The notes: generated by a model from the sequence alone, not told the origin. A DNA stretch of 64,000 bases from Blakeslea trispora (GCA_025331445.1 JAIWNE010000093.1:1-64000), one strand, 5' to 3'; positions 36,701 to 48,044 are shown, counted from the first letter of the stretch. Program-made: numbers and translations.

Positions 36701-36991
36701 ATGAATTCATTTATATTTTTCTATTGTCATGTTTACCTGTCAATACTATAGCCCTTTTCATCAATTAACACAAGCTAGAGTAAATCAATCAACAAATCAG
36801 GTTTCGATTTTTGCTGCGAAATTTTTTCTTACCCTCTTGTTCGCACTATAATATTTAATTGTACCTACGCCATGTCAATAAAAAAAAATCAAGATCTTCT
36901 CAATCAACCTACCGTCCTGCCATGTCTTGAACTTTTTGTACTTTTGAGCAGTAAACAAGACAACAAACTGACTGATACTAGTGTCTGTCAT
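33724..36991 (-). CDS. ZGRF1: ZGRF1-like protein: DUF2439 domain plus SF1 (Upf1-type) DNA helicase
   Basis: Nine exons on the minus strand: 36991-36913, 36864-36833, 36774-36737, 36688-35983, 35929-35166, 35110-34312, 34256-34035, 33978-33875 and 33817-33724, giving 945 residues. The N-terminus (LFTAQKYKKFKTWQDG, then ELEFDGHLVTVEEF) is the DUF2439 domain of ZGRF1/Mte1. After a Ser/Thr/Pro-rich linker comes the helicase: LNADQESVLRQVA (Q motif), VHGVYGSGK(S) Walker A split by an intron, CLVDESSQ Walker B, MIGDPLQLPPTL motif III, RTQYRCHPSIS, and motif VI VALTRAKRHLI. Human ZGRF1 unwinds D-loops and supports homologous recombination; budding-yeast Mte1 lacks the helicase. The fourth intron (35982-35930) appears to be GC-AG (GAG|GCAAGT). 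No GRF zinc finger was seen. Confidence 0.92.
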
Positions 36992-37618
36992 AACACAGAA
37001 TAAGAAAAATAATGCAAAGTAGAAAGAAAAAAATCAAGAAAAAAGAAAATAGACTTGTTTTTATGTCTAGATCACGTGCTTTATGCAAATGTTTAATTTT
37101 TTTTTTGGTTTATTTTGGAAAAAATAATGGTTGTTTTTGAGAATAATATTCTCATGATGGGAACACATTTAACACTTTCTTGTTTGACTAAATCTGATTT
37201 TGCAATAACATAAGAAACATATGGTTAAAGGTCAAATGTTTAATAAGGTAGCGAATGCTATATAGTGAAAACAAGAATATCTCTATTTGACATGTACTTT
37301 TTTTTTATTTTTGGGGGTTTCACAAACAATCTATTAAGAAATAGAGCGATCTTCATACAAAATCACTCCAACTGTTTGAAGGAGGGGGGGAGAGTTGTTA
37401 AAATGAGGTGAATAGCATACTCGGATTTTAAGCTTGGCTCCGATTTCCTTTTATCTATAACTGAAAATAGAAAGTAAAACAGTGCAATACATAAATGAAA
37501 AATTCTGGGTGCAATTTACTACACGTGTTTTCTACTTGTCCTTTTTTTTTGGTTTTTTTTTGTTTAGTTTTCAAGTCTTTTTCTTTCTTCTTTTAAACAA
37601 TTTGACCAAAAAAAATAC
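36992..37618. promoter_or_regulatory. Divergent promoter region ZGRF1 / YPP1
   Basis: 627 bp between divergent start codons. Contains T9 and A/T tracts and TCACGTGC (E-box-like) near 37072. No gene seen. Confidence 0.5.
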
Positions 37619-40600
37619 ATGGCTTCTGCAAAAGCGACACAGTTAGGAAGAGATATTGATAATGCTCGTTGTGTCGGTAACTGGGTAGCTATACCTGAAC
37701 TAGCCAGACGCTACAAGAAATACAACTCAGAAGGAACCAGTAAGTCAATTTTTTTTTGAGATTATCAGAGAAGCCAACTCTCTCTCTTTTTTTTTGATGG
37801 ATGTTACAGTATTAGAGCAAACAGTATTAGCAGAAGCAACCTTTGTCCAATTATTAGCAAAAATAAGAGCCAGTTTGGCCGCCACAAATTATCAACTAGA
37901 TAATCCAGATCATATCAGTATGGAGCAAAGATTGGATCTACAGCAAATTAAGCCAATTCAAGATCAGCTCTTGACTATTGTCCAGTCTACTGACGCCACG
38001 CATGAAAGTAACATGCAGAGAGAGGTATATATGAGAAAAAGAAGAAGTGATGTATTTTATTTGCTGACATGCTTTCAAGTTCTCAAGAGTCATTTTGGCT
38101 CGCACTCATTACGAGTGTGGGGAATATGATAAGGCCATTCAGATTATTGAGAAGCTTTCATTTGAAAAGGAACATGTCAGTCAAGGATATGGTCTTGTCT
38201 TGTTCTTAAAAGCAAGAGCCATGAAAGGTAACAACATGAGGGGAAAAATGTCAAAAACAAGAATGAGAGAATTAATGTATGTTGATTTGACAGCTATTTC
38301 TTATGAATTGATGGGCAATCAGTCAGCTGCTATTCAAAGTTATGAGGGAGTAGAATCTTTGTTATCAGAATATCCAAATGTGAAATATAGCGCTTTTATT
38401 GAATGGTCTGAAGAATCTCTCTATCGAGCCATATTACTTGGATTAAGAGAAGAGTAAATTTGAACAAAGAAAAAAAAAAGAGAGAGATGATCTAATCTAG
38501 CACTCATTTTAGATACCCTGTAAGTACTCAATCTTTATTGAGATTTATACGCCAATACCAAAAACAAACAGCAACACAGCCAAACAACTGGAGGTTACAA
38601 AAGCGATTGGTCATCACACGTCATTCACTCAGTTACCTCTCAAAAGTATATCGCTCAGGCAACTATGAATCCCCAGCTTCTCAAAAACAACAACAAGAGG
38701 GTGAATCAAAAAGACAGATGTTTATGATGGAGCAAACTCAATTACATACCACCTATGAAAAGATGTTGTATTTGGATACACCTTTACCCAAGGCTGGTCA
38801 AGTGAACTCGCATATACTGGATTTCATTGATCAGCTTGCTAGCGATTTCGAGCTCATAGGTGCCACAACACATGAGCTACGTGGATTTGTAGAGGTGCTG
38901 GATCGCGCCTCTCAACGCACCTTCAATTCACCTTCCATCACTCGCCATCTGTTCAATGCACTCTTTCGTTTGGGAGAATACACCGAGGCACAACATGCAC
39001 TTCATGCCTATCTTTACTTGGTTGGATTGGTGTCCCATGGCTGGAAGGAGAGTAGACAGGACGGAATGGCAGTTGCGATCGACAGAACAAGATCCAGTAT
39101 ACCCGCACCTCATGCCCGTCCTGATATTGTAAAAGACAGCACAGAGAGAAGACCATCCAACGTACGTGAGTCCATGATGAGCGATATGACGGAAGTAGGT
39201 GATGTCGAAAAGGAACAAGTCAAAGACATATTGCATGTACTTTTGGATGCCATCCGAATGTACTGTCAAGAGTTGGATCAGGGTGTAGACGCAGTAGAGA
39301 TAGCAGAGATGGCCAAGGAGCTCTATCAGAAACAACCCAAGTATAGACAAGCAACAGATCTTGCAGAAGTGGGAGCCAGTGTGTATCGAGCTCTCGGTAG
39401 TGCCTATAGTCTGTTGGCTTCCCAAACGTTTGATCCTACCGTTCGTCCTGCTTATCATGAAAAGGCCTTGGGCTATCTCAAGCAAGCGATCGAAATGAAC
39501 TCAAACGCATGGCAAGCTTATTACCAGCTTGCCTTGCAACAAGCAGAGATGCGGGATATAGGACAGGCCATTCAATCGATATCTCAATCACTTCAGCACC
39601 ATCCAAAATGCACCGCCTCTTGGCATCTTCTTACCTTGCTGGTATCCTGTCCAATCCAGAACGATGATAAACAAGCGCTCAAGATGTGTGAGATGGGTCT
39701 TGAACAGATCGCATTGGCAGATGTTGGTTTTGATGAAGCAGAGAATCATATGCTCTTACAGATGAGTCGTACACTTCTTTTAGAGAGAACAAGTGGATCA
39801 GAGGTAGCTCTCGAGTCTTTGGAAGCCTTGTTTGGCTTTTATCGAAAGTTGGCTGTCCCTGAGGTTTCGGTCAGTACGACTAGTTCAGATAATTTTGCAC
39901 ATCATGGTATGATCACATCGGGTTCCTTTGGTAATTTAAGTGAGTTGCCTATTGCTACAGAGCAAAGAAAGCGAGGAAGAAGTGCTAGCAACAGTACAGT
40001 GATGTCTCATTTACCCAGTTCATCTGCTGAATTAGGTAAAAAAAAAAAGAAAAATCTTTATTCATGTCCATTAACATCCATGCATTTGTGTCATTTCATT
40101 TTCTTTTTTTATAGGCAACAATACGAGTCAATTGTTGACTATACCTGACAATGGATCAGCAAATAACTCTCAACAACCAAGCCATCATCATCATTTACCA
40201 CATAGTTTGAATTTGTTTGGGTCAAGAAGCACAAGTCTTCGCAAATCTTATTTACCAGAAGGAAATAGCTCTGCTGCAAAATCCAATATGACTGTTCCTA
40301 CATCTCCTTATGGTAAAGAAAGAGAAAAAATGTATATTTATACAACAAGCTGTCAACTAACTCGACATCCTCCTTTTCTTAAAAAGATACAAAAAGTATT
40401 GCTGGTAATTCTGTCACATCATTCCAAAGCATCACACCTTCAATGAATAACAGCAGTTCAATCTTGCAACCCAACATGATACCCACAAAACCGACTGCTC
40501 GGAACAAATTACAAAAAGAACGTTCGGATCGTATGTTGACGGACCTTTGGTTATTGACCTCTCGTCTGTTTCTCAAGTTAGACAAGCAAAGTGAAGCGCG

Positions 40601-41047
40601 AAAAGCTCTGGAAGAAGCAGAAAACATAGATTGGATATCAAATCCTCAAGTCTGGTGTAGGTTGGGTCAATTACTACAAGCAGAGAGTGACCAAGAGCAA
40701 GCTCGATCAGCATTTTATAAAGCATTGGTTGTTGATCCTTATGATGTTGCCTCTCGTCTTGAGCTTGCTAAATCCCACTTGCTTGAAGGTAATCAAGAGA
40801 TAGCAGAAGGCATTCTTGATGTGATGACACAATCCAATGGATGGAACTGTGCTGAAGCATGGTAAATTTTAGTTTATTGTGCAAGATGAAAACAACGATT
40901 ACTTACAATACTTTCAGGTTTCATTTAGGCGAGATTTATAGACAAACAGACAGAATGGATCGTACAAAAGCATGTTTATTTTATGCGCTTGAATTAGAAT
41001 CCACAACACCTGTTCAACCCTTCTCCATCTTGCCGCGTTTTATTTAG
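37619..41047 (+). CDS. YPP1: YPP1/TTC7-like tetratricopeptide-repeat protein
   Basis: Eight exons: 37619-37739, 37810-38024, 38080-38227, 38294-38453, 38513-40035, 40115-40312, 40387-40861 and 40918-41047, giving 877 residues. The N-terminus (IDNARCVGNWVAIPELARRY) and the repeated helical pairs (ARTHYECGEYDKAIQIIEKL; LGYLKQAIEMNSNAWQAYYQ; CRLGQLLQAESDQEQARSAF) are those of the YPP1/TTC7 family. In yeast Ypp1 joins Efr3 to hold the PI 4-kinase Stt4 at the plasma membrane. A long Ser/Asn/His-rich insert (~490-600) splits the C-terminal repeats and is interrupted by two short introns. All eight exons keep phase without adjustment. Confidence 0.92.
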
Positions 41048-41182
41048 CAATCATAATAATAAAAAGAAAGAGATAGTTTTGAGAGAGAGAGGGATTGCTG
41101 TAAGCTCATAGTTTATGCGAGGAGGGGGGGTATTTTGATATTATCTACAATTAAATAAAAAATGTATATAAAACGGGATTGT

Positions 41183-42002
41183 TCAAGTTGTATAACTACG
41201 ACTAAATGTTGAGTCATGAACATCGTCTTGTTCCTTCTTGTCTTCAACATTGAGCTTTCTGATCTCGTTAAAGGCACGCGAAAAGAAGGGACGAATTTCA
41301 TTGATTTCCATAAGAGACAAATTATTCATCTAAAATAAATTAGTTTTTGTTGATGCAGAATGGTTGCAAGAGTCATTTACCCCAAGCCATTTATCATCAA
41401 GTACACCAAGACCTGCTCTTGACTTTGCTTGCCTTGTCTCTCGGAGATCTTTAAGAATTTTGCGAATTTGTTCGGAATCTGGGATATCATCTTCTGCTCT
41501 AAGAAAAAGTAGGCTTTTATCATTAAATCGAGTTTCTCGCTTGTTTTTCTGTTGAATTACACTCACGTTTCCAATAACATTTGAGATAATTCCATGTAAT
41601 GAAATGGCAGTTTACTAAATTCATCCTCTTTTTCTTCCTCTTCGTGTCTTTTCTTTAAATAATCTTTTTTTTATATTAGTCAAAGTCCCTTTTTTTTCCC
41701 CTTGTTCCAATTTACCAATATTAAGCCATTCAGGGCAAAGAATACTGCACTTGTTGTTTTTCTTCATCAACAAAGCTAACCATACTGGTACTTTGGCAGC
41801 TAAAGGTGGTAAGAAGGGACCGAATGCACCCTATAGTCATGAAGATTAGACAGGTCCCCTTTATGAATTTTAAGAAAATTACCTGAATGAACTGTAAACG
41901 CGGCATTTTCACTTTTGGAATAATAGAAATAATTTCGGATCCTGCAATAAATTCAATTTCTCCTGGTGTAAAGGAAGGCTGGTGTGAGCGTGGTAGAGCC
42001 AT
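41183..42002 (-). CDS. PSF2: GINS complex subunit Psf2
   Basis: Five exons on the minus strand: 42002-41883, 41830-41716, 41663-41567, 41498-41381 and 41329-41183, giving 198 residues. The start MALPRSHQPSFTPGEIEFIA and the following IISIIPKVKMPRL, FGPFLPPLAAKVPVWLALL, LCPEWLNI and FHYMELSQMLLE are the Psf2 sequence in order. The C-terminal exon (NEIRPFFSRAFNEIRKL) is also typical. GINS (Sld5, Psf1-3) is part of the CMG replicative helicase. Length matches orthologs (~190-210). The gene starts ~120 bp from the left end of a transposon (42124), so its promoter may have been shortened or altered by the insertion. Confidence 0.96.
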
Positions 42003-42123
42003 TATAAGATAATTGAAAGAAAGAGAGAAAGTAAAAAAAAAAAGGAAACTTATACAAAGTCCCTTATTGTGACTTGTAAAATTTATTTCATAGATTAAAA
42101 CGCATGTAGAGAGGATCATGGTA

Positions 42124-42160
42124 ACTATTGTATTTTTCAGCAATTAAGAGACAGTCTCAG
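42124..42160 (+). repeat. Left TIR of the 3.0-kb transposon
   Basis: 37 bp, exact inverted match to 45099-45135. Confidence 0.92.
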
Positions 42161-42182
42161 AGAAAATAAGAGAAAATTATTG

Positions 42183-42798
42183 GATAAAATAAGAGAGACT
42201 TGGAAACTCTATGATCAATAACTCGTGTATTCCAGCTACAGTTGTAGTTGAACGCTCATCAACAAGGTCGATAATAAACTTCGAGTGCTTCTCAGTAAGC
42301 TCAGAGACAGTTCCCATTCTGCGTCCTCTTTTCTTCTGTTGAGGTACCTCCCCAGTTTTCTGCCACTGCGATTTGAAACGGTAGGCTGATTTTTCATTTA
42401 TTCCTGTCTTTAAAGCTGCATCCTTTATAGGTACCTGTTCAACTAACAGAGCAATAAGCTTGTTGATATCCTGCTGAGTGTATACACGTCTAGCATTGCT
42501 AGCGTCGTCTTTTTTTTTCAGTCAGGTCTCTGAGAGGCTTCTCTTCTTTCAAATCGCTCTCACTACTCTGCACATCAGCTTCATTTTCCTCCTCGTCCGA
42601 GCTATTACTGGGCTCATCACCCTCGTGCCCTTCCTTCAGCTCCATCGTCACATCTTCATCTAACTCCATGGCTGATGCAGTGATGTTATACTCCCACTTC
42701 TTTCTCATCATCGACATTACACTGACAATAATCTCGGGTACAGCTTCAATATCTTCGTCGCGTAGAGAGATCTCGTTCATATCATAGTCAATATCCAT
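42183..42798 (-). pseudogene. Truncated second transposase (N-terminal half only)
   Basis: From the ATG at 42798 an acidic leader (MDIDYDMNEISLRDEDIEAV) runs 99 codons. After an A9 run near 42512, which shifts the frame, it continues as a helix-turn-helix module: RVYTQQDINKLIALLVEQVP, INEKSAYRFKSQWQKTGEVP and KKRGRRMG, ending at HELLIIEFPSLSY before a stop next to the left TIR. This is the layout of IS630/Tc1-like transposase N-termini in this genome, but the catalytic half is missing. It points away from the intact transposase gene, so it is either a captured older element or the remnant of the element's original gene. Confidence 0.65.
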
Positions 42799-43048
42799 TT
42801 TTTGTTAATAATAGTGAGAAAAGTGCTTTCTACTAATTGCCCTTTTTTTTTTCTTTGTACACTCTTTCCGGAAACTTTTTGCACATATTCTGTGTAACAT
42901 TTTACGCCAAGAGCAACTAACAGTTTGCAAATTACCATAGATAATCTTTGCCTAGTGATCAAAAAAGTCTAGGCACGTCATAAATTTTATAAATCGCGTA
43001 CGCTGTGACCACAGCTAGCAGCATCTCTTCTACAAACTATAGTTTAAA

Positions 43049-44344
43049 ATGATCTCATTCGTACATGAAGACGGATTGGGAAACATGATGGATGATGACA
43101 GAAAAGATGTCGTTATGATGGAAAGCGATAGTCATATGTTCCCTGTGGAGATAATCACCGATTATGACCAATACTTGGACATGAAACCTCCGGAACGAAT
43201 GGTGGTCACTAAAGCTGAATTCGACGTAGAGGAACTGGAAGATTCCGCAGTACCAAACCGCAAATCCTATCGATCGTACAAAGATGGTGAAAAAGAGGAA
43301 CTCTTTTTTTTGGTGTACGAGAAAGGCATGTCAGTGCGTGCAGCGGCCCTGCAACTGCAGATCAAACCACGAACAGCGCAGTATTGGGTTCAGAAAGATC
43401 AAAAAGAACCAACAGATCAGATCGTGAGAAATGTGGGTGGCGGTAGACCACCAGGACGGCCACCAAAGCTAGTCGAAGAACACCAAAAATTCCTGGTTGA
43501 TTTGATCGATGAAAAGCCATCACTTGTGCTGGACGAGATCATGGCAAGCTTAACGGATCAGTTTGCAAACCTCGACATCAAGAAAAGTGCATTACACGAT
43601 TTCATGACCAAAAAATGCAAGATTAGCCTGAAGCGAGCTCATTTTCAATCAGTCGAACAAAACAGTCCGGAAAAAATCGAAGTTCGACATGCTTGGGTGA
43701 CAAAGTGGCTGCAAACCGACATGGACTATCTGAGCAATTGTGTGTTCGTAGATGAAGCAGCGTTCCACATCAACAGGAAGCGTTCGTATACTTGGTCTAA
43801 AAAAGGCTCTCGTGCAATTGTCAAGGTACCAAAAACCAGAGCGATAACAACAACCATTCTCGGTGCAATCTCCCCATTTGGTGTTGTGAGCGTATCGGTG
43901 CGACGTCCAAAGGCAATGACTCCATCCAAAAAGCGCAGCAGAGCCGTCGACAAGACTACCAGTAAACGTGGAACTGCCACGGGCCACTACTTTAACTTCC
44001 TATCGAGCACAATGGATGTATTAGACAGGCACGAAATGTTCAAGGACAATTATATTGTAATGGATAATGCGCCTATCCACCAACACGAGGACATCCGCAA
44101 GTATATAGAAAACCGTGGATATCGGTGTGTATACCTCCCGCCTTATTCACCAGAACTGAATCCAATTGAGCAATTTTGGTCTGTTTGCAAAAGCAAACTC
44201 AAGAGAGAACAGCTTTTGGAAGAAGAGACCCTGACAATCAGGATTCAAATGGCTTGCAATCAGATTCTTATTGGAGATCTTCTAGGATTTTGCAAATATT
44301 CTATTGAAAAGTTTGATGAATGCTTGAATAAAACGCCAATTTAA
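43049..44344 (+). CDS. Intact IS630/Tc1-mariner-like transposase (DD34E)
   Basis: Uninterrupted 431 codons. The N-terminal ~75 residues are acidic and Met-rich. A helix-turn-helix region follows (FLVYEKGMSVRAAALQLQIK ... RTAQYWVQKDQK), then a GGGRPPGRPPK AT-hook-like motif near residue 132. The catalytic triad is visible: Asp in VFVDEAAFHINRKR (~235), Asp in IVMDNAPIH (~338) and Glu in LNPIEQFW, with 34 residues between the last two. The protein excises and inserts the element by cut and paste. No stop codons or frameshifts, so it could be active. GC content looks higher than in flanking DNA. Confidence 0.93.
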   Translation: MISFVHEDGLGNMMDDDRKDVVMMESDSHMFPVEIITDYDQYLDMKPPERMVVTKAEFDVEELEDSAVPNRKSYRSYKDGEKEELFFLVYEKGMSVRAAALQLQIKPRTAQYWVQKDQKEPTDQIVRNVGGGRPPGRPPKLVEEHQKFLVDLIDEKPSLVLDEIMASLTDQFANLDIKKSALHDFMTKKCKISLKRAHFQSVEQNSPEKIEVRHAWVTKWLQTDMDYLSNCVFVDEAAFHINRKRSYTWSKKGSRAIVKVPKTRAITTTILGAISPFGVVSVSVRRPKAMTPSKKRSRAVDKTTSKRGTATGHYFNFLSSTMDVLDRHEMFKDNYIVMDNAPIHQHEDIRKYIENRGYRCVYLPPYSPELNPIEQFWSVCKSKLKREQLLEEETLTIRIQMACNQILIGDLLGFCKYSIEKFDECLNKTPI

Positions 44345-45098
44345 TACGAAATTCGTTTATGTTAAATGTAATGTCTTAGAGGGAGTGCTTGATATAAGGG
44401 AAAACAATGATAAAATTCAAAGGAAGTCCGGAAGTCCACAAGTTTAGTTAAAAATATATCACAACGGCGACACATAAGAGGTTCACAGCAGTAATTTGGC
44501 CAGTTCCAAGTATTTGTAGTTTGCGTTCAACGTGTTGATATGATTGCTTCAAGTATCACACCTAAAGCAATTCTGCTAGTACTTGACTACGATTTGTTGC
44601 TATTGGTCATGATCATAGTCTTTGACATTGCTTTCGCTTACAAAATAAATCATTGAGAAACAGGAAAGGAGGGACAATTCCGAGAGACAGAGTTGCAAAC
44701 TTTCCTTTTTTTTTCTTTTACAATGACCCTCGTTCCCAATTAGTTTCTCAATCAGAAATAAAAAAAAAAGAGTAAATAAGTAACCATTGTCACACTTTGA
44801 TATTTGTGCCTTACGTGGTAGCAAGAAATGCCCCAAAATGTCCATGTTGGTTCATCAGTTTACTTCCACTCCAAAGGTGTTGGACATACGTACAAAAGAC
44901 CCTCGAAATTTCTCCGTTATGGGGCAGGTGTTTCCTGTAAAACTGATGAAGCATCAGATAAACAGTAGCGCGTTAAAGATGTCGTCAAGGATGTTGTGAG
45001 GCTAAGATGAGAAAAAAAAACTTCTTTCCTGTTTGTTGGCTAAAAAAAGAACGATGACGCCCACTAAGCCATTTACCAATCAAAATTAAGAGCTCTTC

Positions 45099-45135
45099 CT
45101 GAGACTGTCTCTTAATTGCTGAAAAATACAATAGT
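45099..45135 (-). repeat. Right TIR of the 3.0-kb transposon
   Basis: 37 bp, exact reverse complement of 42124-42160. Confidence 0.92.
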
Positions 45136-45139
45136 ATAA

Positions 45140-45440
45140 GATATATATCTGCCAGCATCAAAGTCAATGATATCTGTAAAGATGTTATCAATGAAGGAGC
45201 GATATTTTGTTGTGCTAGTCACAAATCTTGTCAAATCATGGTTAATTCCATAACGAGCAAGCAAGTTAGTAAAAGGGTTATTTTCATCTCCAAAATGAGA
45301 ATTGAAGTCTCCAGCTATGATTTTGTTTCTAGTATCAATCTTTAAAATTTTCTCAATTTCTTCCAAAGCTCTCGTTTGATTGAATCGAGGAGACTGATAT
45401 ATTGAAGCAGTTGCAAGTAAAGATCCAGCTATTCTATCAT
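45140..45440 (-). pseudogene. LINE-type endonuclease (EEP fold) fragment
   Basis: The minus strand reads SLLATASIYQSPRFNQTRAL, then a block containing IIAGDFNSHFGDENN, and later KYRSFIDNIFTD. GDFN and the S(F)ID.IF motif belong to the endonuclease/exonuclease/phosphatase domain of non-LTR retrotransposons. No reverse transcriptase follows: the frame ends at the TIR of the adjacent transposon. It lies directly after the Helitron relic on the same strand, so it may be an independent LINE scrap or an endonuclease once attached to that Helitron. Confidence 0.7.
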
Positions 45441-47533
45441 AGCATCACGACTCATGTTGTTTGGGTATTCAAAGTTGACAACACAGCTTCCTTACAGGCA
45501 CCAACAGCATGTGTTTCTTCAAAATATGCATTCGTCTATCAAAGTATCTTGCGCAAGTAATCGGATCTGATTGGATCAATCTAGCCTTTTCTTCACTTGC
45601 CAGCTCATTTGCTTGGTCATTGCTTATAGGCACATTATCCACCACCTTTTTTCAGGATAACAAGCAATTCAGGCCATCTGGCTTCAGCAGCTGAAAGCGC
45701 CACAAAGAGAGTAGGAATACCGAGCTGTCTGACCATCGCCATTATATGACCCCCTTTCTTTATTCCAATAGGCTGGAGAAGACCTGACTTTTTGGAGCAC
45801 TTGAAAAGCTTGATCCTCTTTTCAAGTATTTGATTCATGCCATTCAAGAATATTGTGAGCACGAAGAGGGTTCTCAATTCTTGCTTTTGACATTCGCATT
45901 ACTGTTGTAACATGATTAGCTAGATTGAGTAGCTGTTTCTTCCTGTCCATGAACAACAAGAAATCGGTTCTTTTTACTGCTCTTCGATCAGAATTTCTTG
46001 GCCATGATTTGACGATGGAAGCATAAGAAATTGGCTTTTCTTCATACATCGGGTTCATGACAGCACCACCAAACAGAGCAGGGAACGCGAGATACTCAAC
46101 ATCCTTATCAAATAGCAGGCGCATGGGTCGAGATCCTTCAGCGGGCGCAGTATTTACACCTTCTGTATCAACTTGGATTGGAAGTGTGGTAGCGTCAATA
46201 CCATCCAACAGAGTTTCAGTTCCACCTGGATTTAACACTTCTTCATCTTCTATAGTGTCATCATTGATGCTGATATCCTCAATCAAATCATTCATAATTT
46301 GCTGTTCCAAATTAGACGAGCTTAATTCACTCCATTCATCAAGCGAGTTTCTAATTGTTACATTATGCTTTCTGTATGCATCGCTGTCTTTTAAAACACG
46401 AGCTGCTGCCCAAACGTTAGCAATGTTTACATTGCCGGACATGTAACTGTTTGCTTGAGCTAGTCTTCTCTTTAGCTTTACTTGGAGGATATTGGTATCG
46501 TTTGGAAGTCTAGGAATACAAGAGACTGTCTTGTCTACTGAGACGGGAACATTTACTATTGCCCCCTTTACTTTTGTATTGGCCACGCAGACCCAACATA
46601 GTGTAAATTGATTGAAACACGTGTCTAGCAGCAACGAGTCTCTCTTCGATTCTGATTAAGTGTTTCATCTCACCTGGAATATCCAGGAACTTGCGTCCGT
46701 TAGAAAGACAAAGTCGAGGTACTTTTATCTTCTTAACAAAAAAGGCTACAGCTATCGCAAAATTCAGAGGGGATGATCTGTGTTCTCAACGTTGTACACA
46801 GTCTCAATGAAATCTTCAGTAGCCTCTTGACTCTAAAGATATTCTTTTGTTATTGTCTTTGCTTGGCCTGGAAACCGCAATCCACAACAGCAAACGCACA
46901 CGATTGTAGGACCTTTCTTTGATCTTTGCTTGATATTTTTTTTTCAATGTTTTCCTGTTATTTTTAGAGGCAATTTAGTAATTACCTTAAACTGACGGGT
47001 ACGCCGATATTACCTCTCGTGTCGATCTAGGATTTCTAGACCTGTGTTCTCTCTGTCGCTTCTGTGGCTTCTCTACGTCGTTCTTGTTGTTGATCCTCAT
47101 TGTTTTGGTTGGAGAATGTAGATACTTTAGCTACAGCACTAACAGCATTGTTAGCTCTTCTAGCCCTTGAAGCTCTTTGTCGTTCCGCAGCTCGTTGTCT
47201 TCTTTCCTCAAGAGTTTGAGTCTGTTTAGCTATGTTTTTTTGAGTTTCTCCTGTACTGCTAGTTTGAACATTTTGCAAAGTTATTCTATTAGCATTTGCC
47301 AGACGAGATGCTCTCTTCCTTTTGCGAGCACTTTCTCTTTGCTCTTCGATTGTTGGACGAGACCTTCTCTTAGGTGGTCTATCGGTAGTTTGATGACAAT
47401 CAATAGAAGCAGTTGACAAATTTCCTTGATTGAAGTTTGTTACATAAACGAAATTTGAGTCTCTTTTGGGCCTTCTAGCTTTTTGGCTTCTTCTTTGAGG
47501 AGCTGTCGAAGACTCAGCTTGATCATTTTTCAT
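45441..47533 (-). pseudogene. Decayed Helitron, N-terminal half (Helitron helicase-like / Rep region)
   Basis: Starts at the ATG 47533 with a 165-residue Arg/Gln-rich region containing repeated EERR(Q/E)xAxxRxRAxR units (47036-47533). It then breaks into several frames: a Cys-containing stretch (LRGQYKSKGGN, ~46590), VPVSVDKTVSCIPRLPND to MRMSKARIENPLRAHNILEW (45822-46634), and in a shifted frame MAMVRQLGIPTLFVALSAAE, the entry to the Helitron_like_N Rep domain, followed by DPITCARYFDRRM. The HUH block and PIF1 helicase are absent. Multiple stops and frameshifts mark it as old. The sequence just upstream (47724-47800) has one copy of the GC-rich repeat found upstream of the fuller Helitron at 54684-59948. 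Confidence 0.75.
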
Positions 47534-48044
47534 TTTGTGATAACAAAGTGAAAGAACAAATAATTAAGGAAAAAGTAATCACGATATTATTTTATTAAAA
47601 TATCAAACCATACCAGCCCGCCCCCCCTCAACGCCACAATCCACCGCCTACCCACACTAACTCAGTTTAAATATTCTTGTCTTGTTTGTTTGTAGTATTT
47701 TTCAAAGTATAAGTAGAGCAAAGTAATACTGGCTTCACCCTAGGGGTGGGAGGGACAACCAGCTGGTTCAACACTCGTGATTTGGTGTTGTTTAAAGCTC
47801 ATCCTATGAATTAGCTAAAAAGCAGTCAAAAAACGGGGAAAAGGTAAATTATATGATATTTTACTTTTTTTTTAAATTAGCGGGGGTACAATATGGGCTT
47901 TGGTCCAGTTTCCATCATGCCATCACTTTACTCCGCTTATTTCAAATTGCCCTTTTTCCTTACTTGCTCTCTGTATCTATTTTCTTTTCTTCTTTCATCT
48001 TGTTTCTTGGTTTTTAACTATTTTTTGGGTGTATTTTGTTGATC
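47534..48044. other. Helitron-relic 5' flank and promoter of the next gene
   Basis: Contains a C-rich patch (47618-47662) and a repeat unit beginning TAATACTGGCTTCACCCTAG at 47724, related to the tandem repeats at 59583-59925. The right part is the C/T-rich promoter of the gene at 48045. Confidence 0.55.

Larger units (their letters stand above)
42124..45135. mobile_element. 3.0-kb DNA transposon with 37-bp terminal inverted repeats
   Basis: ACTATTGTATTTTTCAGCAA and the next 17 bases at 42124-42160 are perfectly repeated in reverse complement at 45099-45135. The interval holds an intact plus-strand DD34E transposase (43049-44344) and, on the minus strand, the N-terminal half of a different, broken transposase (to 42798). 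Tc1/mariner-type elements duplicate TA. TA precedes the left repeat (42122-42123) and TA occurs at the right end (45135-45136) if the right repeat is one base shorter, so the duplication is plausible but not clean. The element lies between PSF2 and a LINE/Helitron relic. Confidence 0.8.

Noticed and set aside
38928..39485. 185-codon minus-strand ORF inside YPP1
   Set aside because: Antisense to a long confirmed exon; no motif.
44787..44999. 70-codon ORF inside the 3.0-kb transposon
   Set aside because: No similarity to transposase parts that I can see and no context suggesting expression.
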